From: Boswellia sacra
Taxonomy: Eukaryota; Streptophyta; Magnoliopsida; Sapindales; Burseraceae
Assembly: GCA_013180625.2 (NCBI GenBank)
Contig: SNVD02011147.1
Span: forward strand, 62,001 to 126,000
Reading direction: 5' to 3'
Length of the DNA: 64,000 bases
In this document: piece by piece, positions 48,440 to 60,673 of the stretch
Position numbering within the stretch: the stretch's first letter is position 1
Layout of the letters: each line of letters opens with the position of its first letter
Program-made: the position numbers and the translations under genes
Notes under the pieces: model-generated
Told to the model about the DNA's origin: nothing
What the model saw: only the letters and a program-made list of their open reading frames with translations
The model's database searches: none

Positions 48440-51400
48440 CCTATAAGCAGCAGTTTCTCAATCAAATTCTAAAGAGTTGGAAAAACCTATGATTGATGAG
48501 TTAGAATCCATTGAAAAGAATCAAGTTTGGGAATTAGTTGATTTACCAAAATGAAAAACTCTTATAGGTTGTAAATGGGTTCTCAAAAAGAAATTAAAGT
48601 TGGATGGAAACCTAGATAGATACAAGGCAAGGCTTGTAGCTAAAGGTTATATGCAACAACAAGCTATTGACTTTGTTGACACTTATTCACTAGTGGCAAA
48701 GTTTATATCCATACAGATACTCATGTCGATAATTGCACGGATGGATCTTGAATGACATCAGTTAGATGTCAAAACAATTTTTCTGAATGGTGAATTAAAG
48801 GAAAACATCTACATGATCCAACCAGATGATTCTGTGGTTACAAGACATTGAGGATAAAGTCTATAAGTTAAAGAAGTCTCTTTATGGACTGAAACAATGA
48901 TCTAGGTAGTGGTATTTAAAATTCCATGAAATAATTTTGGAAATACGATACCAAGTTAATCCATTAGATGCCTAACAGTTCGAAGTGTTAAGATAAATTT
49001 TCTATGTTATTACAATATTACTATATATTGATGACATTTTTTTTGGCTAGTAATTGCAATGATATGATAAGTCAAACTAAATCATATCTTAATTCTTGTT
49101 TTGAGACGAAAGACATGGGTGAAACATCCTATGTTTTGGGCATTAAGATCACACAAGATAAAAATTCCAAGTTATTATATCTAGATCAAGAAAATTATCT
49201 AGATAAAGTACTCAAGCATTTTAACATGACAGAATGTAAACCATTGAGTACACATGAGTGCAAGTTTACAACTCTTACTAAAGAGACATATCTTAAAACT
49301 AAGGAAGAACTACAAGAGATGCAAAATGTTCCATGTGCACAAGCAATTGGAAGTTTGATGTATGAAATGACTAGCACGAAGCAAGATATATGTCATGCAG
49401 TGGTTGTAGTAAGTCGATATCAAGCAAATACTGGTAAAGCCCATTGGCAAGCAGTCAAAAGGATTATGAGCTATCTTAAAGGCACAAAAGGTATGAAATT
49501 ATGTTTCAATTTAAGTGATCTAAAATTTGTTGGTTATTGTGATGTAGATTTTGCAGGTGATTTATATGATAGAAAATCAACAAGTGGTAATTGTGGCAGC
49601 CTCTAGCACTTGGTTCCCTGTGTGGGCTCCTTTCAATCGCCCAGAGGGCCGTACGGGTCAAATCACGAAGATAAGATGCAGAGAATATGTCAGAGTTGCC
49701 ACCAAGGTAAATAACCGCGGGAAAGTTTAGATAACGCCAGCCAATCCCTAGCTTCGAACCTAACTACCCATCACCCATTTAGAGACGGGTTCAAGAAGTT
49801 AGGCACATGTCACACTCGCTCAGACGTTAATCCGAACTCCACTATAGGTTTACTGAGTTCTAGATTCTAATGTCATTAATGTTATCCTCTTTGAATTCTA
49901 AGTTTTATTATGCACACAACTGCTTTTATCTTTTTATTACATGTGAGGTGTTGATAGTTTATATATATACATAGAAAATAGAAGCAGATTGATTATATTT
50001 CCATCAAAGGATTAGGGATTACAACAAGTTCTTATAATAATGCAATATAATAAATTGAATAATCATAAACTGAAGAAGTTTCTAGCTTGGTCTTTCTCTA
50101 TTAAATAAGGGCATTAATAATAATAGGCATTATTAAAATAAATATTAATCTAAATGTGTGATTTCCACACTAATTATGGCACCATTAATCATCAATCAAC
50201 TATACTAAGCATGCATAATTATCATATAAATATCACATAATTAACCACTCATCATCTTAATTAACCCCTAATTAACCACATAATTAACTATTAATTAACA
50301 ACTAATTATCTATTAATCATGCATTATGAATGACTAATTAATGATAAATTATCGACTAATTAACTACGTCATTAACTACAAAAAATGCTTGATTAAACCT
50401 CTAATCCTAAACTAAATATAGCAATTAACTATTAATTAACTAATCTTAAGCATGCAATTAACTACAATTAACTAATCCTAAACTAAGCATGACAACTAAC
50501 TACTAATTTACTAAACTAATTCTAAATTAAGCATGGCATAATTATTTCTAATTATCCCTAAACATGGCAAACTGAACTAAATAGAATATTTAAACTAAAT
50601 ATGAGGCCCTCAGAAAACTTATCAAGTTCTAAATTTAATCGGAAGCCGAATGTTTGACTAGCATCGACATCCTATAATTCTTCAGAAGACGCGAAAAACA
50701 CCAAGAAAACACCAAAAAATATTTATACTGAAGAGAGTTTCTGAAACTATTCAGAATCCCTCAAAATATTAGTTTTTTAGGTATTTTTGCACCCTAAAAT
50801 TGCTTGCCAAGAATCAAGGGTCGGGTTCCTTTATATAGGCTCTCAAGAACCAGAAAATGAGCTCGTTTTTGGATGTGGAATTGTAGCTACAGGGGTGCGC
50901 CTGTAAGATTATAGGCTCGTGCCTCTAATTAGATGCATCGCTGGGTTTCAGAGTTTACAGGCATCACTTCTGCCTAGGTGCACGCGTCTATAAAGTTAGA
51001 GGTGAGTGCCTGTAATTCTAGAGGCGCTATCCCTAGCTTACAAGCGCCAACCCTTATTTTGACGCTTACTATTTTGGCTCAGGGGTAGAACTCTCAAGAG
51101 GGAGGCTTCTTGCTTAGTTAGAGACAAAGTTGTGTTACAAAGTCTACCATGGAGGTTGAATATATTTCTTGTAGTACAGTGGCAAGTATTGCAGTATGGG
51201 CTAAGCGGCTTATTGAAAGCTTACAATTGCATTAATTGTTAAGCCAGTCAACATACTTTATGATAATAAATCTGCCATCTTTTTAGTTAAAAATGGAGCA
51301 AATAACTCTAAAGGTAAATACATTGATATCAATTATCATTATGTACAAGATATAGTGGAGAAGGGAGAAATTAAAGTCGACTATTTACCTTCTGATAAGA

Positions 51401-51483
51401 TGATGACTGATTCTATAACCAAAGGATTATCTCTAGATAAGTTTAGAGAGCATGTGACTACAATGGTTTTGAAAATCATCTAG
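48440..51483 (+). pseudogene. Copia A reverse transcriptase and RNase H, decayed and interrupted
   Basis: RT begins around WELVDLPK (48530) with KWVLKKKLKLDG and YKARLVAKGY. The YIDD catalytic motif lies near 49024 next to a frameshift. The open stretch 49004-49606 carries the RT end and RNase H start (GYCDVDFAGDLYDRKSTSGN). After an insertion the frame resumes near 51108 (STMEVEYISCS, then KYIDINYHYVQD and KVDYLPSDKM) to the stop at 51481. Confidence 0.88.
49592..51081 (+). mobile_element. LTR-like insertion (about 1.5 kb) in copia RNase H
   Basis: It starts TGTGGCAGCCTCTAGCACTT, with text (cgcccagagggccgtacggg) typical of a gypsy LTR, and interrupts the RNase H codons after STSGN. No coding region. 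The right boundary is uncertain (51055-51090); a ggtaa/ggtag flank could be a decayed target duplication. The 50880-51060 part repeats degenerate gcgcctgtaa/gtgcctctaa phrases. Confidence 0.6.
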
Positions 51484-52319
51484 ATGTGTAGTCGGACATG
51501 TGGTATGAAGATATTATTCTAAATATTTTGGGAATGCCCAAGATTAAGAATTATATAACTCTATTTGATTTTTAATTATTGGTCAAACAAAAGATAGAGA
51601 ACATTAGCGAGGTAACAAGAGTTGTAGTAGATCTGTAGAATGTAAAATCTGTTTTGAGGCATCTAGAACGATCTATAGAACATCAGACGTGTAGTTTAAA
51701 AATCATCAATAAGGTGTATTAAGGAAAACCTCAGGATAAAAGGAAGTACTTGATAAAAATTTCGGATGTAGGTCAAATAAATTTATTTGGTTAAACTTGC
51801 TATTTGTAATTAGGTACGGATTGTATTCCTAATTCAAGAAATTTGATGTCATTTTACTTTCTATAAAATGAAGTCATGCAACAAAAAAATTTTAGATGCA
51901 GTTAGTTATGATTAAAATCAGATACATGTAAGAATAAGGTAACCATATTCTAATGATAGTTTGATAAGTATGGTGTAGCCTCTCACATAAAAGGATGTCT
52001 TTTTAGCAAGAGACGCATGTTTGAATGCTATCATGTTTGGATTTATTTGGGGTATCAATTCTTTATGATGCATATGCAACATTTTATTTTTATTTATGTG
52101 GCCTAACCTTAAATGCCATTATAAAATAGATTTTAAAGAATCAGATACAAAGGCATACTCAAAAGAGTAGTTGTTCTCATTATTACTATAAATGGAATAC
52201 ATATTATCAATACAAAGACCACTCAAAACTCAAAAATAGATTATTTCCCTATGAAATAGTGACCATCCCACTTTTAAAAAGAATCTCAAACCCCTTTTGC
52301 TCCAAAATTGAAACAGAAA

Positions 52320-53365
52320 TTAAATTGATCTAGTTGTAGGAGCAAACAAAACATTCTTTAAGATGACGATAGAACAATTTGTAGTGATTTTGTAATCTCC
52401 TTCACCAAGAACATCGATATAGTTATTATTGCCTATGTATAAACTATGTTCTCCTTTATCCTTATCTTGGAAATTAATGAAAAGAGATTTATCCTTGCAA
52501 ACATGTCTGGTCGCACAAAAATCCATCTACCATTGATTGTCAGATTGAGCAACGAGTGCTTCAGAAAATGTTAAAATCACTTCCTTGGATTGTTGTTATT
52601 TTGCTTACGGCGAGGACATTTAGCCTTGAAATGACCAATCCCACCACAAATAAAACACCCCTTCTTGCGTTTCTTGTTGTGTTGCTTGTTTTTGTTGTTC
52701 TTTATGTTGGAATGTTTCTTTCATTTTTTGAAATTCTGTGCCTTGGGTTAATTTGAACATTTGGCTATGGGGAGACTGTTACAAAATTTTTTCTTTCTTC
52801 AATTCATTCTAACTTCTTCAACAGCCAATAGAGCATGAACAGTTTTCATAGACAATCATGTTTGACTATAAGTTAAAAAGTTATCACATGATCCCAAGAA
52901 GGTGGCAAACTATTTAGTAATGTTGACACTTGCATTTTATCAGGAATCTCATAACCAGCATTAGATAGTTTTCGGCAAGAATCTCAATTTTCATAATATC
53001 ATCTACCACTATCATTTTACCATATATGTGTCTCACCGTATTGCTTTAAAAGCAATTGGATTTATATATCAAATTTAGGACCATGCTCGTCATCTAAGAC
53101 ACCCATAATTTACTTAGCAATGTCGAAGCCCTCATATAAGGGAAGTAAATCATCTTGCATGTGGTTTAATATAGTAGCCTTTGCTAATTCATTATCTTCT
53201 TACCATAGCCCATTGTGTATGATTGACAGCAGATCTTTCTTTTTGCAAAGTACAATAGGTACGTTCATGCATTAATAAATATGTGATCCTTCGCTTCCAA
53301 ATACGAAATTTATTGTTACCAAATCTTTCAACTTTAACACTTTCGATTTTGTTTTTGTTTGCCAT
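52320..53365 (-). pseudogene. Copia B gag and protease region, decayed
   Basis: The gag ATG at 53365 gives MANKNKIESVKVE. Several stops and frameshifts follow. A complete zinc knuckle, CFICGGIGHFKAKC, lies near 52625-52665. The protease piece (52320-52526) reads MDFCATRHVCKDKSLF, with the DSGATRHVC motif changed to DFCATRHVC. Confidence 0.85.
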
Positions 53366-54767
53366 GATCTCAAAATATGAATTGCACAAGTAACCAAGAA
53401 ACACTTCCAATTAGCAACAATTCCAAGAAACTTCCAACATAACCAATAACAAAAAGGAAACAAGAAACCACAAACAACAAATAATAATAATATCAACGTC
53501 TAATAATATTTAATGTGGCTACAAATGTGTACTATCACACTTATTTGAATATTAGATAAAAATCTAATAAATAGACTTACTATTGATAGGGTAGAAAATC
53601 AGTCGACGTCGATAATTATTCAAACTGGTTCAATGATATGGCATCCTTGGATTGCGAAGAGTAACAAATTCTTGATCCTCTGTCTCTTGAATATTGTTTT
53701 GGAGATGCTTGAAAAAGGTTCTGGAATCATAGTGCATCAAATCTCTCAATAATCGCAAAGGTCTTGGACCACACACAACATGACTTGAAGTCAATTTCCT
53801 TGCTATCAAATTTGGAGTGGTGAAACTAGTATTCTTCTTGTGTGTTGGCAGCCAAAAATTGGTTGGAAAGGATGGTATGCCCTATAATGTGCCCTTTGTT
53901 GATTTGGTTGAAGATCCCTAAAATGGCTGTAAATTGGCAAGTCTATGAAATTCTGAGGTCACAGATCAATTTGATAGGCCAAAATATTCTTAGGGACAAA
54001 ATTTGGTTGAAATTAGATTGCGTTTGGCCCTGAACTAGTTTGAAATTGAAAAAGTGGGTCGAGTTGAATTGAAAACGGTTCAATCCAGCTCAAACCGATT
54101 CGCTAAGGTGGTCGGTCAACATGTCAAAGTTAGTAGGAAGAGGGTTACCGTCCGAGTAGGTTATGTCTCATGGAGCCTAGTGGATAGACGGGTGCGTAAG
54201 GAACACGCACTGGGTGGAAGCAAAAGCAGCAAAATGTCTGGCGTGTGAACTACATGCGCATAGAAAATCGAGGCACTGTTAGGAGCGTGAGATGGTGGAT
54301 GCACGACGCAGGAAGGTGTATGGAGTGCGGGTGTTGCTCGAGCGCGGCACTTTTTTTGGAAATAGCCCCTTGGACGCTGGTTTTAATGTTTTTACGTCTA
54401 TAAAAACACCCCAAGCCTTTGGAAACTTGTTAAATTTTCAGATTTTTCTTTTGGATTACTATTTCCTTTCTTTTCACATTATCTCCACTACTTTCTTCAA
54501 GATCAAACTTTTTTGTTGTCCAAAAAACTAATTTTTAACGATGAATTTTGAGACAAACGAACACAACCAGGATGAAAATCTCTAATCACTTGAACATGTC
54601 TCCTGACTTTTATCAATTATGGCTTTGATGAATTTGTAGATTCTGCAATATAATACCTACTGCTTTTAGACTCCTTTTCAACATAATTCATATCAATTGG
54701 ACAATAATTGAAATTTAAACTTTCCTCATTATTACCCTGCATGAATTAATCAAATCTTGCAACTTGA

Positions 54768-54778
54768 CTCTGATACCA
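54768..54778 (-). other. Primer-binding site of copia copy B
   Basis: The minus strand reads TGGTATCAGAG, an exact match to the first 11 bases of the usual initiator-Met primer site, two bases from LTR 2. It fixes LTR 2 as a 5' LTR for minus-strand transcription. Confidence 0.9.
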
Positions 54779-54780
54779 CC

Positions 54781-55142
54781 GACGGATTTTGAGAATTTAT
54801 TATACACTGCTGTTAGGCTAGTGGATACATACAAGGCACACTTGAGAGTTACAAAAGTGTATTAAAATTAGATGTCAATTTAGTCTGTAACCTAGGGTAT
54901 TTATAACAATTCAAAGGATATGTCTAAAAGTCATCAGACACATAAAGGTTATCAGCATATATTCAGTTAACCAACTAGTGATTATTGCAGTTATATACAT
55001 CATTCAAAGATGTGCCTCTTGTTAAAGAGACACATCCTTTTATGTGATAAGATACATCATAATTATAGTGAATTTCAACACATAAAAAGTTGTATGTCAC
55101 CTATATATTATTTAATCGCTTGAATATATACTAAGAAAGTCA
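54781..55142 (-). repeat. Copia LTR 2, 5' LTR of copy B
   Basis: Direct repeat of LTR 1 (40363-40745). On the minus strand it begins near TGACTTTCTTAGTATATATT and ends next to the primer site. The outer boundary is approximate, and no 5-base target duplication could be matched across the complex. Confidence 0.82.
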
Positions 55143-57868
55143 TCATTCTAACCGCATAATATGTTCTAGCTAGCAAAACATTTTTTCTGATGATCAGTTC
55201 TGAAGTAATCATAATCTTCAATTCTTTTCTTTTTTTCTTTAAACGGGCAGTGGAAAAATATATATGTATATAATGATAAGCCGGAAGGGACCGGAGTGAA
55301 CTTGGGAATTAAGTTTAATTAGGCTGATGGTGATCAGAAGGAATTTGGAAACCAAGAGCTGCAGCTGGGGAGCTACGTATGCTCCACAATTTTGTTTTAA
55401 TTTCTATAAACACCCGTCAAAGCCTATCAAGTAAATCCCTCAGAAAAGAGGGATGTGCATTCATAGGTGGCTTTTGTGAGTGCCTTGACGTGATGAGTTC
55501 GTCTACTCAGCGTTTCACTTCATCTACGCAGTACTAATATAATAAATTAATTTGGAGGATATTGAAAAAGAGAATCAATATTAGACAGATACGAAAATGG
55601 ATATATTCACGAATTATGAAAAAAGGGACTCTTGTGAGATCGATTACCTCATCAATCGACCTCATAAATAATTCATTGAATAAAGTGACAATTTCATGCC
55701 AGTTTGTCTTCTGTAAGTTCACACCGGAGCTATCACCATTTCTTTAAATGGAGCTGGAGGATTTGTAGAGGGGACATATATATATTCCTTTCTATTTATA
55801 ATTTTCTTTGTGGTTCTTTTTTTTTTTTTTTTTTTTTTTGGTTCTTCCTCTTCTCTTCCCCTTGGATTCTGAGTATACACATCCAATGCAAGGCCTTCAG
55901 CACCACTCAATCGGAACATACTTCTTTGAGTGCAACTCTTTTTTTTTTTAATTTTTTTTATTTATGTAATTATCAAATTGTTTTTGACCTGTGGATGATG
56001 ATCAAAAGAGTTTTGATCATTGGATTATGGTCCGCTAATAATAAACAAAGCATTTCTTAATTTTCTTGTCATACCTTGGTTTTTATTCCGTCCGCCTCTT
56101 ATACTCATTAGAATTGGTCTTTAATTTAGTAAAGTTTGTAGTCTTAATAACTATTAAATGAGAGATGAGGATATTTTCACCAGCAGGAAAAAAAAACCAA
56201 TTGTATACTTATTATTTTAATAAGTAACATCTTTTATTAGAAGAGTGCAGTACTGGAGTTATTTGTAATGAAAAAGGTATTTTGTAAAATAAGATTGTGA
56301 AATAATGAGTCAATCCATCATTTTATACATACTTTTTTTTTTCTTGGTTCTCTTTTTTAATAAAATTTAAATCCTACTTTCCTATAGAATATTTAAACTT
56401 CTGTTTTTGAATTTGATGTTAAACTTATATGCACAAGAATATGTAGAAAATTACGATCCAAAGCTTCCGAACGAAGGGGATTAACTTTCTAACAAACATA
56501 GTTAATAGTTCTGCTCTTCAATTTTATTGGTAAAATTTCTTCATATTATATCAAATTAAGTTTAACTTTAGAAATTAGAATTTATATAAGTACGGTGTAA
56601 TTAAAAAGTGTTAGAAGAAAAAAATTAAAAATAAACTTGGTTATATTGAATTTTTAAGTAATTTACAATAGAAGCACATTGGTATTTGATTTTTTAAGAA
56701 AAATGGCTTTTTTTTTACGATGGGATAATAGCACCACTCTCAAAAATGGGTCTAGTGAGATAAATTTGACTTCAATAGAATTACTCTTGCTTCCAACTTC
56801 AACATCGACAAACACGTCGGCAAGTAACAAGTCTTATGATCAACTTGGATATATATTTTTATTCTATTGAATGGGCTTATTATATTAACATATCTAGGCT
56901 ATAGCCAGCAATTTAAAGGAATTAATAACTCACATCAAGAGACATGATGTGTTCTATCCATTTTTAACACCAACCAAGAACATATTTAGTTCAATCCTCA
57001 GCTTGAAGTCTTCAACTACTCGTTTAAGTTGTTATAAAATTTGGAATAGTGCTATTCTTACTAACTATTTATACAAATTCAATCACACAAATCTTTGTAA
57101 AATTATTGAATGATTACCATATCATCTATATTAATTAATGAAATTAAAATTTGAAAGTTACTCATTTAAGTAAGTCATAACATATCAGCTTGTGTGAGTA
57201 AGTTTATATATAGATAGTTTGTAAGAATAATATTACTATATAATTTATAGGAATCTCTCTTTTCTCCATTTATCCAGCAAAGTGTTTTTAAGAATTTTTC
57301 GTCCTTGCTCCTATGTTTAATGAAAAATTTAATATTATACTTATAAGGTTTGTATCTAACTTTATTAATCATACACAAGATTTATATCTCAACTAATATA
57401 ATATTATAGAATTTAAAATTGTCTTATAAATGATTGAATAATACTATAAACAATTACATAAAATATTAAAAAGAGTTGGCCTTTAATTTAGTAAAGAGAA
57501 AATTTTAATCTTAGAAAACTTATGTTTAATAACTATTAAATTAGAGATGAAGTTATTTGTATGCAGTAAAGAGTTATTGTCTGGTTAACTCGTTTAGTTA
57601 GTTATCGGTTACCTATATATAAAATGCATACCGGTAAGACTTAAACAATAACCTGAAATATTAATGCGGGTGAGCTCTGGCCATGAGTCCCGTATGACGT
57701 ACTATTCATGTAATAACAATTTTCCCTCTTCTGGTGTTCCTTACTAGGTTTCTGAAATTTATCGGTGTAACTGTTTCTGAAGGAAACTCCAAATGATTAA
57801 TTTATTGGCGTCCAAAAATCAGCGCATAATTTTGTTTTCAATAAAATTAACCTTAAAAGTCGGGCGGA
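55143..57868. other. AT-rich intergenic, nothing recognised
   Basis: Long T and A runs (near 55820 and 55942) and short frames without family resemblance. No gene or element ends supported. Confidence 0.5.
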
Positions 57869-58958
57869 GGGATGGCAAAATCCCGGCCCGGCCCCGGAAA
57901 GGCTTTTTAATCCCCGTACCCGAAAAATTCCTCGAAAATTTCGGGGCCAGGCCGGGGCCTGATAATTTAATCCTGGGGTCGGGGAATTCAATTCCCCGGA
58001 TATGTACCCGGATTATAGTTAAATATGATTCAAAAAGGCAAAAAAACAAAGCTAAAACAAGCAATCTGTCAAAACGCTCAACAAAACTCGACGCGCTCGA
58101 TAGAGCTCAACACGACTCGACATGTAAATGTTGAGTGTTGAATGCATCATCCGACACTCGATGTCTTCTAAAATAAACGAATATCGAGTGTCGGTTGTGA
58201 ATCCGACACGACTCGACATGTAAGTGTCGAGTGTTAGATACATCATTCGACACTCGATGTCTTCTAAAATAGACTGATATCGAGTGTTGGTTGTGAATCC
58301 GACACGACTCGACATATAAGTGTCGAGTGTCGGATGATGCATCCGGCACTCGATGTCTTCTAAAATAGACTAATATCGAGTGTCGGTTGTGAATTCGACA
58401 CGACTCGACATGTAAGTATCGAGTGTCTGATGCATGTCTTCTAAAATAGATAATATCGAGTGTCAGATGCACCATCCGATATGACTCGACATATAAGTGT
58501 CGAGTGTCGGATGCATCATCCGACACTCATTGTCCTCTAAAATAGACTGATATCGAGTGTCGGTTGTGAATCCGACACGACTCGACATATAAGTGGCGAG
58601 TGTCGGATGCATCATTCGACACTCGATGTCTTCTAAAATAGATAATATCGAGTGTCGGATACACCATCTGACACGTCCAACACTCGATGTCTTCGAAAAT
58701 AGACAGATGTCAAGTGTCAGATTTCTTTGTGTCGTAAATTAAGGTCGTGACAGAACCTAAGTAATAAGGTATTTTTATATTTATTCCGGGCCAGGGCCGG
58801 GCCGAGGAGCCTAGTCCCCGGCCTCTGGCAGGCCCCGGGCGTTCCCCGGGATTCCTCTCCCCGTCCCCGGCCATACTCCTGGGAAATCCGGGTAATTCTC
58901 CGACAAGACCGGGCCGGGGATCCGAGTACCCAGCCCCGCCCAAGGGTTTTTCCATCCC
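57869..58958. mobile_element. GC-ended foldback element with tandem TCGAGTGTCG core
   Basis: The left end, gggatggcaaaatcccggcc, and right end, gggtttttccatccc, are inverse to each other. Both continue into GC-rich inverted tracts of about 100-160 bases. The flanks tcgggcgga (57860-57868) and tcgggccaa (58959-58967) agree at the first six of nine bases, a possible decayed 9-base target duplication. The core is a tandem array. No transposase. Confidence 0.7.
58120..58720. repeat. Tandem array, about 97-bp unit, six to seven copies
   Basis: The landmark gatgtcttctaaaata recurs near 58157, 58254, 58351, 58432, 58528 (gtcctctaaaata), 58625 and 58687, mostly about 97 bases apart. Each unit carries GTCGAGTGTCGG and its inverse CCGACACGACTCGAC, so each can form a small hairpin. 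Confidence 0.85.
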
Positions 58959-59230
58959 TCGGGCCAAAGGCAGCGAGGGATTTCCAAATTAATGAATTTA
59001 CAGGATTTAAGACTAAAGTCTGGTCCAAGTTAACCAATTGAAGCCCTAGTCATTTTGGTTTCTGTACCTATCTGTACAATCAATGTGGAAAGGGCCACAA
59101 AATGTAAGCTCGAAATTTGTTTTCTTATGTACCCCATTCAGAGTGCAAATTCAGTGAAATTCCTCCTTTTCTTTAAAACAGGTCAATTGCAATGCTTTCA
59201 CATCTTTTCTTTGTACACCAACCAGAAAAT

Positions 59231-59401
59231 ATTTAGGGTCTCCACCATCAATTTAAAGTCCTGGGTTCGACTCTTCACAATGGTCTTTCCCCATGAGGTA
59301 AGCGGGAGATCATGACAGTGGGTTGTGGTCGAGCTAGTCTCCCCCGAGGATTAGTTGTGGTGCGCGTAAGCTGGTCCGGACACCTCGTTTATAAAAAAAA
59401 A
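59231..59401 (+). mobile_element. SINE, 5'-truncated
   Basis: It contains a B-box-like GGGTTCGACTC (near 59264), a body with ccccatgaggtaagcgggag, and the plant SINE tail phrase gtgcgcgtaagctggtccgg followed by an A run (59391-59400). The A box and 5' end are not clear. Confidence 0.65.
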
Positions 59402-60615
59402 GTATTGAACCACTCATTTAACTCGTTATATAATTTATATACAGCATTAATCTCTATTCTCTGCGCTTATCCAACAAGGATTTTTCCTCCTTACTCCTAT
59501 ACTTAATGAAAATTTTAATATTATTTTTATAAAGTTTAATTAAATCTAAGTTTATTAATATGATATACAAGTTTATAATATCTAAATTAATATATACTAT
59601 TGAATTAAAAATTGTCTTATAAACTATTGAGTGCCATAAAATATTATATAAAACTATTAAATTACTTATATCTTGTTATTTGTTTATTCACAATTTGAGA
59701 GTTAAGATGTCTTATATATAAGTTTAAGCGTAGTTAAAAAAAGATAACAAGTCAAGCATAGTTAAAAAAAGATAACAAGTCTCATGAAATAAATGTGATA
59801 TAATAGTGGCATATCACTTATAAAATAAGATATTCAAGAAACAAATTAAAAAGTATTGTATTATTTAAAAGAATATTATTATTTTAAAGGTTTCAATTGA
59901 CAATAATGTTATCGTGGAATATTCTTGTCTTGGCATCATTGATTGTTGAATATTAATTCCATGTAAAACAAACTTACAAGATTATAAAGTTGAAAATAGA
60001 AAGAAGGAGACAAAGCAAAATTGGCAAATGAAATTGCTGCTGTTCGTTAGGTGTGCCCTATTCACATTTAATTGGAGCTGAATGCAGTGATATGGATAAT
60101 CAATCTTGAACCACTAGCTCATGTAGTGTGTGCAACATATTCCAACGGGATAGGCGCCGTGCCGGTGGTGGGTCAATGGATGGTGGGTTGTTTCCGATCA
60201 TTGCAAGTACCAAGCTCATCAAAGTCAAGGCCAATGAAGTTTAAATAGCTGTCCAATTATATGTGGTTCGAGATTTTGAAAAAGAATGTTAAGTCTTTTC
60301 TTTAACAATCTGATCAATATATGTTTTCCCATGTAACTAGAGCTAGCTAGGTTTTTTATTGGAGGGCCATGGCCAACTGGCCATGAATTGAAATTATTTA
60401 AAAAATAGATTTTCATGAACATGGCATCCTTTATCTCTCATTATTTTATTGTGTTTATGAAGTCTCTAGTCTGATCTAACGTTAGGTTCAACAAAGAAGC
60501 TAGCGACCAGCGTGCAAAATATGTAAATGTGTTTGCATGAAAATTCAATCTTCATGTCAAAGTCTACGTCCATACAGTTAATATGTTTCTTTCCATTTGT
60601 CTCATTTATATTAGT

Positions 60616-60673
<58 letters not shown>

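Larger units (their letters stand above)
40746..52035 (+). mobile_element. Copia retrotransposon copy A, decayed, with nested insertions
   Basis: Plus-strand order: non-coding leader (40746-42322), gag, protease, integrase, reverse transcriptase and RNase H, ending at the stop 51481-51483. A tail to about 52035 includes some 65 bases (51968-52032) that are the inverse of part of LTR 1/LTR 2, so probably a truncated 3' LTR. The leader lacks its first part (LTR, primer site and about 180 bases) compared with copy B. Nested inside are a LINE fragment, a 3.8-kb solo LTR and a third LTR-like insert. Confidence 0.88.
52036..54780 (-). mobile_element. Copia retrotransposon copy B, 5' half only, inverted to copy A
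   Basis: Read on the minus strand: primer site (54768-54778), leader (to 53366), gag from 53365, zinc knuckle, protease region and GAG-pre-integrase. It stops at about 52036 where the tail of copy A begins. It aligns with copy A through the leader and gag. It lacks the LINE and the 3.8-kb solo LTR, giving the empty target sites. Confidence 0.88.

Noticed and set aside
54763..54780. tRNA-like sequence (TGGTATCAGAG on the minus strand)
   Set aside because: It is the primer-binding site of the copia element; no cloverleaf surrounds it.
40363..55142. A single full-length 14.8-kb copia element
   Set aside because: The two outer LTRs are in direct orientation, but the internal gag-pol segments face each other and LTR 1 lacks a polypurine tract.
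55704..56060. 118-codon frame with Phe-rich runs
   Set aside because: Produced by long poly-T tracts; no homology signal.
58052..58526. Minus-strand frames with repeated HLHVESCRIHNRHS-type peptides
   Set aside because: They arise from the roughly 97-bp tandem array inside the foldback element; no gene structure.
58120..58720. CRISPR-like look of regular repeats
   Set aside because: The sequence between landmarks is itself repetitive, spacing is irregular, and the setting is a plant nuclear genome.
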